Made by a program: the position numbers and the translations under genes. From Elusimicrobiota bacterium (GTDB lineage: Bacteria; Elusimicrobiota; Elusimicrobia; Elusimicrobiales; UBA9959): a stretch of DNA of 37,430 nucleotides. The stretch covers positions 8,279 to 45,708 of the forward strand of contig DMXM01000023.1 of the NCBI GenBank assembly GCA_003482905.1. The letters are read 5' to 3'. The notes under the pieces are model-generated. The model did not search any database and was not told the origin of the DNA. It saw nothing but the letters and a program-made list of their open reading frames with translations. This document shows positions 7,547-14,509 of this stretch, piece by piece (position 1 is the first letter of the stretch; each line of letters opens with the position of its first letter).

Positions 7547-9340
7547 ATGAAAAAAAAACGCATACACGCGCCGACGGCCCCGGTCCCGTTGAAGCCGGCC
7601 GGACCGGACCTATGGCTGCGCATACTGGAGATAAGCCGACAGCCGGCGGCCGTCTTCTTCCTCGGCTGTTTCGTCCTGGCCAGCGTTTTCATCGCCACGG
7701 CCTACCCGCTGGAAGACCCCGATATCTGGTGGCATCTCAAGACCGGCAAGCACATATGCGACACCGGCACGGTCCCCAAGACGGACATATTCTCCTACGT
7801 CATACACGGCCACACCTGGATAACCTTCGAGTGGCTGTCCCAGGCGGTCTTCTATAAGATCTGGAGCGCCTTCGGGGCCCTCGGCATATTCGCCTACCGC
7901 GAGATAATGACGGCGCTCCTGTTCGGCGTGCTGTTCGCCATCGGCGCGCCGGCGGCCGTCCCGGCTGGGGCGATACTGCTTTTCGGGCTCTCTTTCGCCA
8001 GCACCGGCATAATGGAGCGGCCGCAGCTCTTCACCTATTTCTTCGCCCTGACCTGCCGGGTACTCCTTACACATTATGATCGCCGAAGGCTGCCCACGGC
8101 CGCCGCCATAGTGGTGATACACCTGCTGTGGGCCAATCTGCACGGCGGCGCCTCGGTACTGGGGCCGCTGATCCTGGCCGCCTACGCGGCCGGCCACTTC
8201 ATCGACGGCGACCGCAAGACGGCGAGGGAAATGGTCCTGATAATGATGGCCTCGGTGGCGGTCTCGCTGATAAACCCGAACACGTACAAGATCTACGTCA
8301 TCCTGGCGGCCACCTGGTTCAACCCCGCCCAGCGCTGGGTTCTGGAATGGCAGCCGCTTTCGCCGTCGGCGCCGCAGTTCTATCTGTTCGCCGCGTATCT
8401 GGCACTGCTGACGGCGGCCTCTTTCGCTCTCCCTAAACCGCGCCGCTACACGGCCCTGATCCTGGCGGGGCTTTTCGGTTTTTTCTTCGGTTTCAGGAGC
8501 GTCCGCAACGTCCCTGTGGCTTTTTTTATAACCTGCCCGGACCTGCTGGCAGCGGCGGTCGCCCTCTGCCGCGGGAGAAAGCGGCTCTGCGGCATGCTGA
8601 CGATCCCGCTGCTGCTCTGGCTGGTGTTCGGCCATTCCCCGCTGGTAAGGCTGGTGCGCCCCGAGCCCGCCTCGCCGGACCCGATAACCAAGGAATGGCT
8701 GGCCGGAACCTGCGATTTCATCGTCCGCCACAATATGCGCGGGCGCATGTACAACGACTATGTCATTGGCGGTTACATGATATGGCGGCTGGCCCCGGAA
8801 CGCCAAATATTTATAGACGGAAGGAACCTGGAGTACGGGGCGGAACTGATGCACCGCATAGCCAGGATATCCATGAAGGACGGCTTCGAGGACCTGGACA
8901 GGGAGTACAAATACGATTACCTGGTGTTCCAGCAGCGCAAGGACAGCCGGCTGCTTTATCTGGACCAGGACCCGGCCTGGCGCTGCCTTTATTTCGACGA
9001 CGGCGGCCTGATATACGCTCACAATGGCCGCGCCGAGGGCAAACTGGCGGACAGGCTGGGCTTCCGCTACCTGCGGCCGAACGAACCCGACTTCAACTAT
9101 CTGGGCGCTTACGCCGCCGACCCGCGCGTCTCCGGCGAGGTGCTGAAAGAACTGGACCGGGCCATAAGCCAGGCGCCGGCGCGGCTGACGGCCAACGCGC
9201 ATTTGATGAAAAGCTATTTTCTGCTGGTGAGGGAAGGCGAGCTCCCCTGGGCGAAATGGGTATCGGGCGTAGGCGACCGTTTCGACTATCCCCAGTGGAA
9301 AACGCAGGTGGCCGAAGCCAGGAAGATACTGTCCCGTTAA
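7547..9340 (+). CDS. Polytopic membrane protein, GT-C glycosyltransferase-like
   Basis: Numbering from the ATG at 7547 gives 597 residues. An upstream in-frame TTG at 7535 overlaps the -10 box and is unlikely. The first two thirds are hydrophobic with about ten membrane segments. The first loop has the acidic motif EDPDIWWHLKTG (56-67) and then KTDIFSY...WITFEWLSQ. This arrangement recurs in large bacterial membrane proteins related to GT-C lipid-linked sugar transferases, where acidic residues of the first periplasmic loop are catalytic. The C-terminal third (about 370-597) is soluble and probably periplasmic. The substrate is unknown and no function is proven. It stands apart from the minus-strand polysaccharide operon. 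Confidence 0.6.
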   Translation: MKKKRIHAPTAPVPLKPAGPDLWLRILEISRQPAAVFFLGCFVLASVFIATAYPLEDPDIWWHLKTGKHICDTGTVPKTDIFSYVIHGHTWITFEWLSQAVFYKIWSAFGALGIFAYREIMTALLFGVLFAIGAPAAVPAGAILLFGLSFASTGIMERPQLFTYFFALTCRVLLTHYDRRRLPTAAAIVVIHLLWANLHGGASVLGPLILAAYAAGHFIDGDRKTAREMVLIMMASVAVSLINPNTYKIYVILAATWFNPAQRWVLEWQPLSPSAPQFYLFAAYLALLTAASFALPKPRRYTALILAGLFGFFFGFRSVRNVPVAFFITCPDLLAAAVALCRGRKRLCGMLTIPLLLWLVFGHSPLVRLVRPEPASPDPITKEWLAGTCDFIVRHNMRGRMYNDYVIGGYMIWRLAPERQIFIDGRNLEYGAELMHRIARISMKDGFEDLDREYKYDYLVFQQRKDSRLLYLDQDPAWRCLYFDDGGLIYAHNGRAEGKLADRLGFRYLRPNEPDFNYLGAYAADPRVSGEVLKELDRAISQAPARLTANAHLMKSYFLLVREGELPWAKWVSGVGDRFDYPQWKTQVAEARKILSR

Positions 9341-9695
9341 CCCGCCCGCAAGCGCCCCGCAGCGCCGGTTTTTTTGTCCTGCTTTTTAACCAGCAGCGTC
9401 ACCCAGTAGGCGCCGACCAGCGCCAGCAGCAGGCCCGTCACCTGGTAGGCCTGTATATTTGAGCGCCATCACCATGGCCGCCATGGGCAGCGCGCTGCCG
9501 AAAAGGCCGATGGCAAAAAGCCGCGGCCAAAGGTCCCTCCTGAAGTAAACCCGGAAAATGTTATTCCGAAAAGCCCAGGGGGCGAAGCAGGCGAAACCCA
9601 GCGCCAATCCCGCCGGCGGCGAAAAAGCCCAGTATCGGAATGAAGGAATTTATGCAGACCGTCAGCCAGATGGCGCCCAGTGGAGTAATGTTCAT
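9337..9695 (-). pseudogene. Decayed EamA/DMT-family transporter
   Basis: Three fragments of one protein lie in order on the minus strand. First, ATG at 9695 reads MNITPLGAIWLTVCINS through IPILGFFAAGG. After a frameshift, LALGFACFAPWAFRN continues to FGSALPMAAMVMALKYTG. After a second shift comes YQVTGLLLALVGAYWVTLLV followed by KKQD and a TAA at 9339-9337. The first two match the N-terminal helices of EamA drug/metabolite transporters and the last matches the final helix. About 120 residues remain of a normal 280-300, so most of the middle was lost in an internal deletion. Its stop overlaps the stop of the convergent upstream gene. Confidence 0.75.
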
Positions 9696-9698
9696 CGT

Positions 9699-9716
9699 CT
9701 TAATTATATAATTAAG
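9699..9716. promoter_or_regulatory. Palindromic divergent promoter
   Basis: CTTAATTATATAATTAAG is an 18-bp perfect palindrome containing overlapping TATAAT boxes on both strands: plus 9707-9712 and minus 9708-9703. The plus copy serves the metallophosphoesterase (ATG at 9728, 15 nt away). The minus copy lies 7 nt before the ATG (9695) of the EamA pseudogene. The symmetry could also bind a dimeric regulator. Confidence 0.55.
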
Positions 9717-9727
9717 CACGGACGGCC

Positions 9728-10849
9728 ATGAAACAACACCACTTTTTGCCGGTTTTTCTCGCCCTTATCGCCTTCTACATAGGCCAGCACTTCTACGCCG
9801 CGCGCTGGCTCTCTAAAAGTTTCACCCTCTCCCCCGCCGCGGCCTCCCGGCTGCGCCTGGCCCTGCTGGCCGCCGCTTTCCTCTCGCCCTTCACCATGTA
9901 CCTTAAACGGCAATTCCATAACCCCGTCCTGGAAGCCCTGTACGCGGCGGGGTATGCCTGGATGGGCGTCATACTTATAGCGGCCTTTATATTCCTGGCC
10001 TCCGACCTCGCCGGCTTCCTCCTGCGCCGCGCCGGACAGCGGGCGTTCCCTCCCCAACTGCCGCCGCTGACCCTGGCCGCGCTGGCCGTCATACTGGCCT
10101 TGGCGCTCTACGGCGGCCTCAGGACCCCGGACATAAATGAAATACCCGTGGCGGTAAAAGACCTGCCGGCCCCGCTGGAAGGCTTCCGGATAGCCCAGAT
10201 CTCGGACATGCACGTGGACTCCGGCTGGAAACTGCGCCAGTTCAACGGCATAGTGGAGCGCGTCAACGCCGCCAGACCCGACATAGTACTGATAACCGGT
10301 GACCTGGTGGACCCGGGCCTGACCTGCAGGGAAGACCTGGGCGAAGCGGCGCTAAGACTGAAAAGCCGCCTTGGCACTTACGGCGCGCTCGGCAACCATG
10401 AATACTATTACGGCCTGGACAAGGCCATGGACTGCTACCGCGATTTCGGCATCAAACTTCTTAAGAACGAGGCCCTGGACCTGAAGGACATTAAACTCAT
10501 AGGGCTGGGCGACATACATACCGAGAATATTTCAGCCGGGGAAGTCACGGCCCTGCTGGAGAAGAACCGGGACGGTAAATTCACCGTGATCATGACCCAC
10601 CAGCCGCTCTATTATAAAGAAATAGCCGAAACCGGCGATTACCTGGCCCTTTCCGGCCACACCCACCGCGGCCAGATCTTTCCTTTCAGCGTCTTCACGC
10701 GGCTCGCCTATAAATATTTTTACGGGCTGTACCGCATAAAGGGCAGCGCTTTCTACGTCACCTCCGGCGCGGGCACCTGGGGCCCCCCGCTGCGCTGGCT
10801 GGCCCCGGCCGAGATCCCGGTAATTACGCTGAGGAGGAAAACCAATTGA
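9728..10849 (+). CDS. Membrane-anchored metallophosphoesterase (YkuE-like)
   Basis: Residues 1-130 contain about four membrane helices. Residues about 150-373 are a calcineurin-type metallophosphoesterase. All metal-binding motifs are present: Asp160 and His162 in QISDMHVD, Asp192 in ITGDLVD, Asn223/His224 in LGNHEYYY, His291 in MTHQPLYY, and His311/His313 in SGHTHRGQ. This two-part layout is common among YkuE/YaeI-like enzymes that hydrolyse phosphoester bonds of lipids or envelope compounds; the exact substrate is unknown. It is transcribed from the palindromic promoter at 9699-9716 and has only a weak Shine-Dalgarno sequence. Confidence 0.9.
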   Translation: MKQHHFLPVFLALIAFYIGQHFYAARWLSKSFTLSPAAASRLRLALLAAAFLSPFTMYLKRQFHNPVLEALYAAGYAWMGVILIAAFIFLASDLAGFLLRRAGQRAFPPQLPPLTLAALAVILALALYGGLRTPDINEIPVAVKDLPAPLEGFRIAQISDMHVDSGWKLRQFNGIVERVNAARPDIVLITGDLVDPGLTCREDLGEAALRLKSRLGTYGALGNHEYYYGLDKAMDCYRDFGIKLLKNEALDLKDIKLIGLGDIHTENISAGEVTALLEKNRDGKFTVIMTHQPLYYKEIAETGDYLALSGHTHRGQIFPFSVFTRLAYKYFYGLYRIKGSAFYVTSGAGTWGPPLRWLAPAEIPVITLRRKTN

Positions 10850-10914
10850 ACCGCGGGCCAAAGGTCCCAGCCGGGCATAGGATATCCGGCCCCGCGCTCC
10901 AGGGCCGAACGGCC

Positions 10915-10944
10915 TTGCCGCTGCGGCCGCTTCCATGTTAAACT
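10915..10944 (+). promoter_or_regulatory. Putative promoter of the HEAT/NlpC-like gene
   Basis: TTGCCG (10915-10920), an 18-nt spacer and TAAACT (10939-10944) resemble a sigma-70 promoter of moderate quality. Unlike several others in this window it leaves a normal short leader carrying AAGGA (10961-10965). Confidence 0.35.
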
Positions 10945-10966
10945 GTATATACAGCGAGCCAAGGAA

Positions 10967-12160
10967 ATGCTAATGAACTGGACTCTCAAAACACTTCCCC
11001 TTAGCGCAACAATACTACTTTCTTCTATTTCAGCCTATGCCTCGACCGAGGCGGACGATTTTCTCATCAAACTCCAGGACCCGGTCAAGACAGCCGAAGT
11101 CAGGAATATCGCCTCCGGCAGCCGGATGTCGCTGGACTTTCTGTCCAGGGCCCTGCTGGGCAACGTGGAAAAATACCTGGCGGCGGCCCGCGGCCCGTAT
11201 GAGGACGATATCAAGGCCCGCCTGAAGGCCATAGACTCCATCTGGGCGCTGGGCGAAATAGGCGACCCCAAGCTGATGTCAAAATTGTCGGAATTCTATT
11301 CCGAATCGGACGACGTCCTCAGGGTGAACCTGATCATAAGCATGGGCAAGATCAGCAAGGGCGACGGAAAGGCGGGACCCTTTCTCCTTAAAGTAGCCGC
11401 CTCCACGGAAGAAACAGAACCGGTGCGCGCGGTAGCTTTCGAGATGCTCGAGAAGATAGGCTATCCCTCCAGTATAACCAATCTGGCCCGCTCCAGACAC
11501 ACCGGCATAGAAAAAGGCGACATAGTCTACACTGGCGGCATGCTCGGCAGCATGGCCGGCTGGGTCAGCCCCGACCTCCCGGTGGGCCACTCGGGACTCT
11601 TCCTGGGCACCGAAGTGAACAACGGCAGGATCAATATCCTTGTAACGGACTGCATCCCCAACTACTTCACCCCCGGCGGCGTGCGCAATATCCGCTCCTG
11701 GTATCATTTTACCCATCACTTCTTCTATCCCTACTACGGCAACCGCACCACCCCGGTAAAACCCACCCCCGTCCAGCGCAAGCAGCTGGTGGATCTGGGC
11801 TACAAACTGGGCGGCCTGGGCCTGCGCTACAACAACACCCATTTAACGCAGAAAGGCCCCGTGTCGTTCGACTGCGTCGGCTATACGGAATACATTTACG
11901 AGCAGGTCGGCCTGAACCCCACCGATAACAGCTATGAGACCGGCGCCGGCTGGCCGCTGACCCCCTGGGAACAATTCATCGCCTTAAAACCCAATTTCCC
12001 GGGCCGGCCAGAGCCCACCTATCCGCTGACCAATGTCGTCACCCATCCCCACCAGGGACTTATAACCGGAGACTTCATATACCTCCCCGCCGATTTCACC
12101 ATAAAAAGCGTACAGGTCCCGGAAGTCAATACCGATATCCGTCCCGCGCCGGCGGACTAG
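10967..12160 (+). CDS. Exported HEAT-repeat protein with a permuted NlpC/P60-like cysteine hydrolase domain
   Basis: A signal peptide spans residues 1-26 (cleavage near AYAS). Residues about 60-170 look like HEAT repeats, with helix pairs such as IDSIWALGEIGD and LIISMGKISKGD. The C-terminal half resembles the YiiX/YaeF branch of the NlpC/P60 superfamily, where the order of catalytic residues is permuted. It has GDIVYTGG, then His208 in VGHSGLFLG, and Cys303 in SFDCVGYTEYIYE further on. These enzymes are hydrolases of peptide or amide bonds, often in the envelope; the substrate is unknown. The start could be ATG 10967 or 10973; AAGGA fits the second slightly better. The gene ends at the terminator at 12177-12210. 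Confidence 0.75.
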   Translation: MLMNWTLKTLPLSATILLSSISAYASTEADDFLIKLQDPVKTAEVRNIASGSRMSLDFLSRALLGNVEKYLAAARGPYEDDIKARLKAIDSIWALGEIGDPKLMSKLSEFYSESDDVLRVNLIISMGKISKGDGKAGPFLLKVAASTEETEPVRAVAFEMLEKIGYPSSITNLARSRHTGIEKGDIVYTGGMLGSMAGWVSPDLPVGHSGLFLGTEVNNGRINILVTDCIPNYFTPGGVRNIRSWYHFTHHFFYPYYGNRTTPVKPTPVQRKQLVDLGYKLGGLGLRYNNTHLTQKGPVSFDCVGYTEYIYEQVGLNPTDNSYETGAGWPLTPWEQFIALKPNFPGRPEPTYPLTNVVTHPHQGLITGDFIYLPADFTIKSVQVPEVNTDIRPAPAD

Positions 12161-12176
12161 AAGCCGCCGGCCCCGT

Positions 12177-12210
12177 AAAAAAATCCCCGCTTGAAGGCGG
12201 GGATTTTTTT
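12177..12210. terminator. Bidirectional intrinsic terminator
   Basis: A perfect 14-bp stem (12177-12190 with 12197-12210) reads AAAAAAATCCCCGC / GCGGGGATTTTTTT around the 6-nt loop TTGAAG. The A and T runs give a U-tract on either strand. It sits between the convergent plus-strand gene ending at 12160 and the minus-strand operon ending at 12249, and should terminate both. Confidence 0.93.
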
Positions 12211-12248
12211 ATTTATATCCGTACCGGTCCGGGCCGGCGATATTCGGA

Positions 12249-12965
12249 TCACCGCGCGGGACGCAGCGCCCGGAGGCCATAGCTGAATATCGTTCTGAGC
12301 GAGGCGGCCAGCGCGCCCTTGCCGGGATATCTGGGCGCCGCTTCCGATACCTTCTCTATCACGCTGAGCCCGCCGCCTATACCCTCAAGGAGTACCGGGT
12401 CTATGGCGCCCTCGAAGGCGGACATCCAGCTGCGCACGTAGAGATTCCCTTCGGCCTCGCGGTTGGCGTCCGCGATCACTACGTAGCCGCCCGGCGAGAC
12501 CGCGCGGAAAGCGTCGTAAAAAACCGCCTCCCGCCCGAAGTTATGGTGCGGCGTGTCTATCAGCACCAGGTCGAAAGGACCCATGGCCTCCAGGAGGCCA
12601 GGGGCCAGACGGTGAGAAAGCAGCAGGCGCGGGCCGTATAATTTCGGCTTCAGCGGCGCCACCCGGAATTCAACTTTGGCCTGGCAGCCGGAACTGTCGA
12701 GAGCCTCGCGGGCGAGCTCTGAATATTGCCGCGAGTCGTCTATGGAGAGCAGGTAGTTGTTCTCCTGCGCTTCTATCTCGCGCGCCAGCATCAGCGTGGA
12801 AAAACCGGAACCGAATTCGAGCACGCGCCGCGCCCCGAGGGCCCGCGCGAAAGCGGCCACAAAACGGCAGGAGGCCGGGTCCAGGGCCGGATCGTCGGGG
12901 TATTCCAGCCTCGAAACCGCAATTTTGTCCATCTCGGCCACGGCCGCCGCTATATAAGGGTTCAT
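12249..12965 (-). CDS. Class I SAM-dependent methyltransferase (O-methyltransferase-like)
   Basis: The 238-residue protein has the SAM-binding motif VLEFGSGFST (48-57), an acidic strand end at LLSIDDS and the post-II motif DLVLIDTPHHN. This layout resembles small-molecule O-methyltransferases that act after an oxidised donor loop. It is the last gene of the polysaccharide operon, so a sugar methylation role is likely but the acceptor is unknown. Its ATG overlaps the stop of the WbqC-family gene by 4 nt (ATGA), with AGGTGA as Shine-Dalgarno, so translation is coupled. Confidence 0.82.
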   Translation of the reverse strand: MNPYIAAAVAEMDKIAVSRLEYPDDPALDPASCRFVAAFARALGARRVLEFGSGFSTLMLAREIEAQENNYLLSIDDSRQYSELAREALDSSGCQAKVEFRVAPLKPKLYGPRLLLSHRLAPGLLEAMGPFDLVLIDTPHHNFGREAVFYDAFRAVSPGGYVVIADANREAEGNLYVRSWMSAFEGAIDPVLLEGIGGGLSVIEKVSEAAPRYPGKGALAASLRTIFSYGLRALRPAR

Positions 12966-13636
12966 AAATAGTCACCTGCGGCCGGACCGCAATTAAGCAG
13001 AAGGTCCAGGGCCGACATGTCCGGCTCGAAACCGGGGAAAGCCTGACGGTACTGGCGCGGCGCGAAGTCCTGCCACAAGACCTTTATCCCGGCGAAGCTG
13101 AAGACCCCCGGGTCCAGGTACGCCTTGGCCCCCGCGCCGGACAGGTACTCGTCCGCGCCGGCCGCCGCGCAGAGCCTGGCCAGCCTGGCGCTGGAAGCCT
13201 CCTCAACCTTGAACTCGGAGGAGAACTTCACCGGCGTCTTTATGGCGAAACCGTCTTTTAAAAAATCCATGGTGGACAGGGCCAGGTCCGACAGCAGCCG
13301 GTAATCCCTGGAGTAGAGCGCCTCCAGGCCCGGCAGATGCTCCTTAAAGAAAGGGGCGCGCGCGTAGTTGAGCTTTATCGCGCGCAGGTGGTCGGCGCGC
13401 CACCCGGCGCTGTTGTCCAGCTCCACCTCGTTTATCTTCTGCGAGAAGCGGCCCTTGGATATGACCGGCGCGGTCAGGTACTGCCAGCCGCGCGCGGTGC
13501 GTATACGGTTGCGGTTCTGGAACTCACGCTTCTCGAACTGCACGTCGTCAAGGCAGATGAACAGGTCCGCGGCGCGCATTTTTGAGAAGAAGCGCAGGCC
13601 AGGCCAGTATTGGAGTTGATGTATAGCGGCTTTCAT
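12962..13636 (-). CDS. WbqC-family protein
   Basis: The N-terminus carries the family signature: HQLQYWPGLRFFSKM, then FICLDDVQFEKREFQNRN and GWQYLTAPV. The C-terminus has the usual DFLLNCG-type ending (LDLLLNCGP). Members of this family (PF08889) occur in O-antigen and capsule clusters and are thought to modify sugars, possibly as acyl or amide transferases; their chemistry is not settled. The 224-residue length is typical. It lies 18 nt downstream of the Zn-ribbon methyltransferase, across the end of the palindromic element at 13644-13690. Confidence 0.88.
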   Translation of the reverse strand: MKAAIHQLQYWPGLRFFSKMRAADLFICLDDVQFEKREFQNRNRIRTARGWQYLTAPVISKGRFSQKINEVELDNSAGWRADHLRAIKLNYARAPFFKEHLPGLEALYSRDYRLLSDLALSTMDFLKDGFAIKTPVKFSSEFKVEEASSARLARLCAAAGADEYLSGAGAKAYLDPGVFSFAGIKVLWQDFAPRQYRQAFPGFEPDMSALDLLLNCGPAAGDYL

Positions 13637-13643
13637 TACTATG

Positions 13644-13690
13644 TACGTGCCGTATCAGGGGCTATGCCCGTCAGACGGCCATTTACGTGC
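13644..13690. mobile_element. Small palindromic insertion-like element, copy A
   Basis: The 7-bp direct repeat TACGTGC (13644-13650 and 13684-13690) flanks a 33-bp insert. The insert contains a 26-nt core (13655-13680) that recurs at 32568-32593 with 22 of 26 identities. The core has a GGGC-ATA-GCCC hairpin. On the minus strand the core encodes the last residues SDGHSP and the TGA of the upstream methyltransferase. Removing insert plus one repeat would leave a TAG two codons after the junction. Confidence 0.6.
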
Positions 13691-14509
13691 GGTAACTATC
13701 AGCGATGAACCGGCGCAAACGCGCCCGAAGGTGACGAACCACAGCGCCTGCGCCAGCGTATAGTATAGGATTTTCAGCGCCACGGCGAGAAATACCCCCA
13801 GGCGCCCGCCGGTACCGTAGGGATCTCCCTCCGTCGGTCTGGAGTTGCGTATCACTATATCGCGCAAACCGGCGCGTTCCAGCATAAGCCTCAGGGTACC
13901 CGCCCTGAAATTAAAATTATGCAGCACGGAAGGGCTGGCCCCGAGGAAGCCGAAGAACCCGGCCAGTTCAAGGCGGTAAAGCGGCAGGTGGAAGGCCGCG
14001 TTAAAATCCCTTATATATACAATGCCACCGGGCTTAAGCAGCCTGTAAATTTCGGCGGCGGCCGCCGCCGGTTTGTCCATTACGCAAAAAACCTCGAATA
14101 CCGTGACGGCGTCGTAAGCGCCGGTCTCCAGCCCGGCCTCTTCCACCGGCCTTGGGTAAACCTTGAAGCCCAGCGCCAGGGCCTTCGCCGCCAGGGCCGG
14201 ATCAAGTTCGATCCCCTCCGCCAGCCAGCCGCGCGCCGCGGCGGCCTTAAGCAGTTCGCCGCCGGCGCAGCCGATATCGAGCAGGCGTCCGCCGCGCGGT
14301 GCCGCCGCGCCCAGGAAATCCAGAGCCCCGCGGAACAATACAGTTTTTGCCCCGCTGTAAATAGCGTCTTCAAGACCCGGCTCATAAGCCGGCTCCCCGG
14401 AATATCTCCCCGCCCTGAACGCCAGCCCGCAGCGGCCGCATTCCGGCAAGCCGGCATATTTAATGGCGAGAGGCCCGCCGCATATGGGGCATAATTCCTT
14501 TCCCGTCAT
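13655..14509 (-). CDS. Class I SAM-dependent methyltransferase with N-terminal zinc ribbon
   Basis: Numbering from the ATG at 14509, Cys7, Cys10, Cys24 and Cys27 form a zinc ribbon. Residues 76-84 (LLDIGCAGG) are the SAM-binding motif. FEVFCVMDKP and LLKPGGIVYIRDF are later methyltransferase motifs. Zinc-ribbon methyltransferases like this are common in surface-polysaccharide clusters. The C-terminal region about residues 225-260 is hydrophobic. The ATG overlaps the stop of the AsnB-GT4 gene by 1 nt (TGATG) with GGAGG 8 nt upstream; a GTG one codon earlier is possible. The last six residues and the stop are supplied by a repeat element, so the native C-terminus has been replaced. Confidence 0.85.
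   Translation of the reverse strand: MTGKELCPICGGPLAIKYAGLPECGRCGLAFRAGRYSGEPAYEPGLEDAIYSGAKTVLFRGALDFLGAAAPRGGRLLDIGCAGGELLKAAAARGWLAEGIELDPALAAKALALGFKVYPRPVEEAGLETGAYDAVTVFEVFCVMDKPAAAAAEIYRLLKPGGIVYIRDFNAAFHLPLYRLELAGFFGFLGASPSVLHNFNFRAGTLRLMLERAGLRDIVIRNSRPTEGDPYGTGGRLGVFLAVALKILYYTLAQALWFVTFGRVCAGSSLIVTARKWPSDGHSP

Noticed and set aside
7610..9202. 530-codon minus-strand open frame opposite the GT-C-like gene
   Set aside because: Composition is typical of an antisense shadow (many Arg, Gln, Gly, Tyr), with no motif and no ribosome-binding site.
9360..9385. T-run after 9368 considered as a terminator
   Set aside because: The GC-rich sequence before it does not form a good stem, and the stretch is better explained as the C-terminal end of the EamA remnant.
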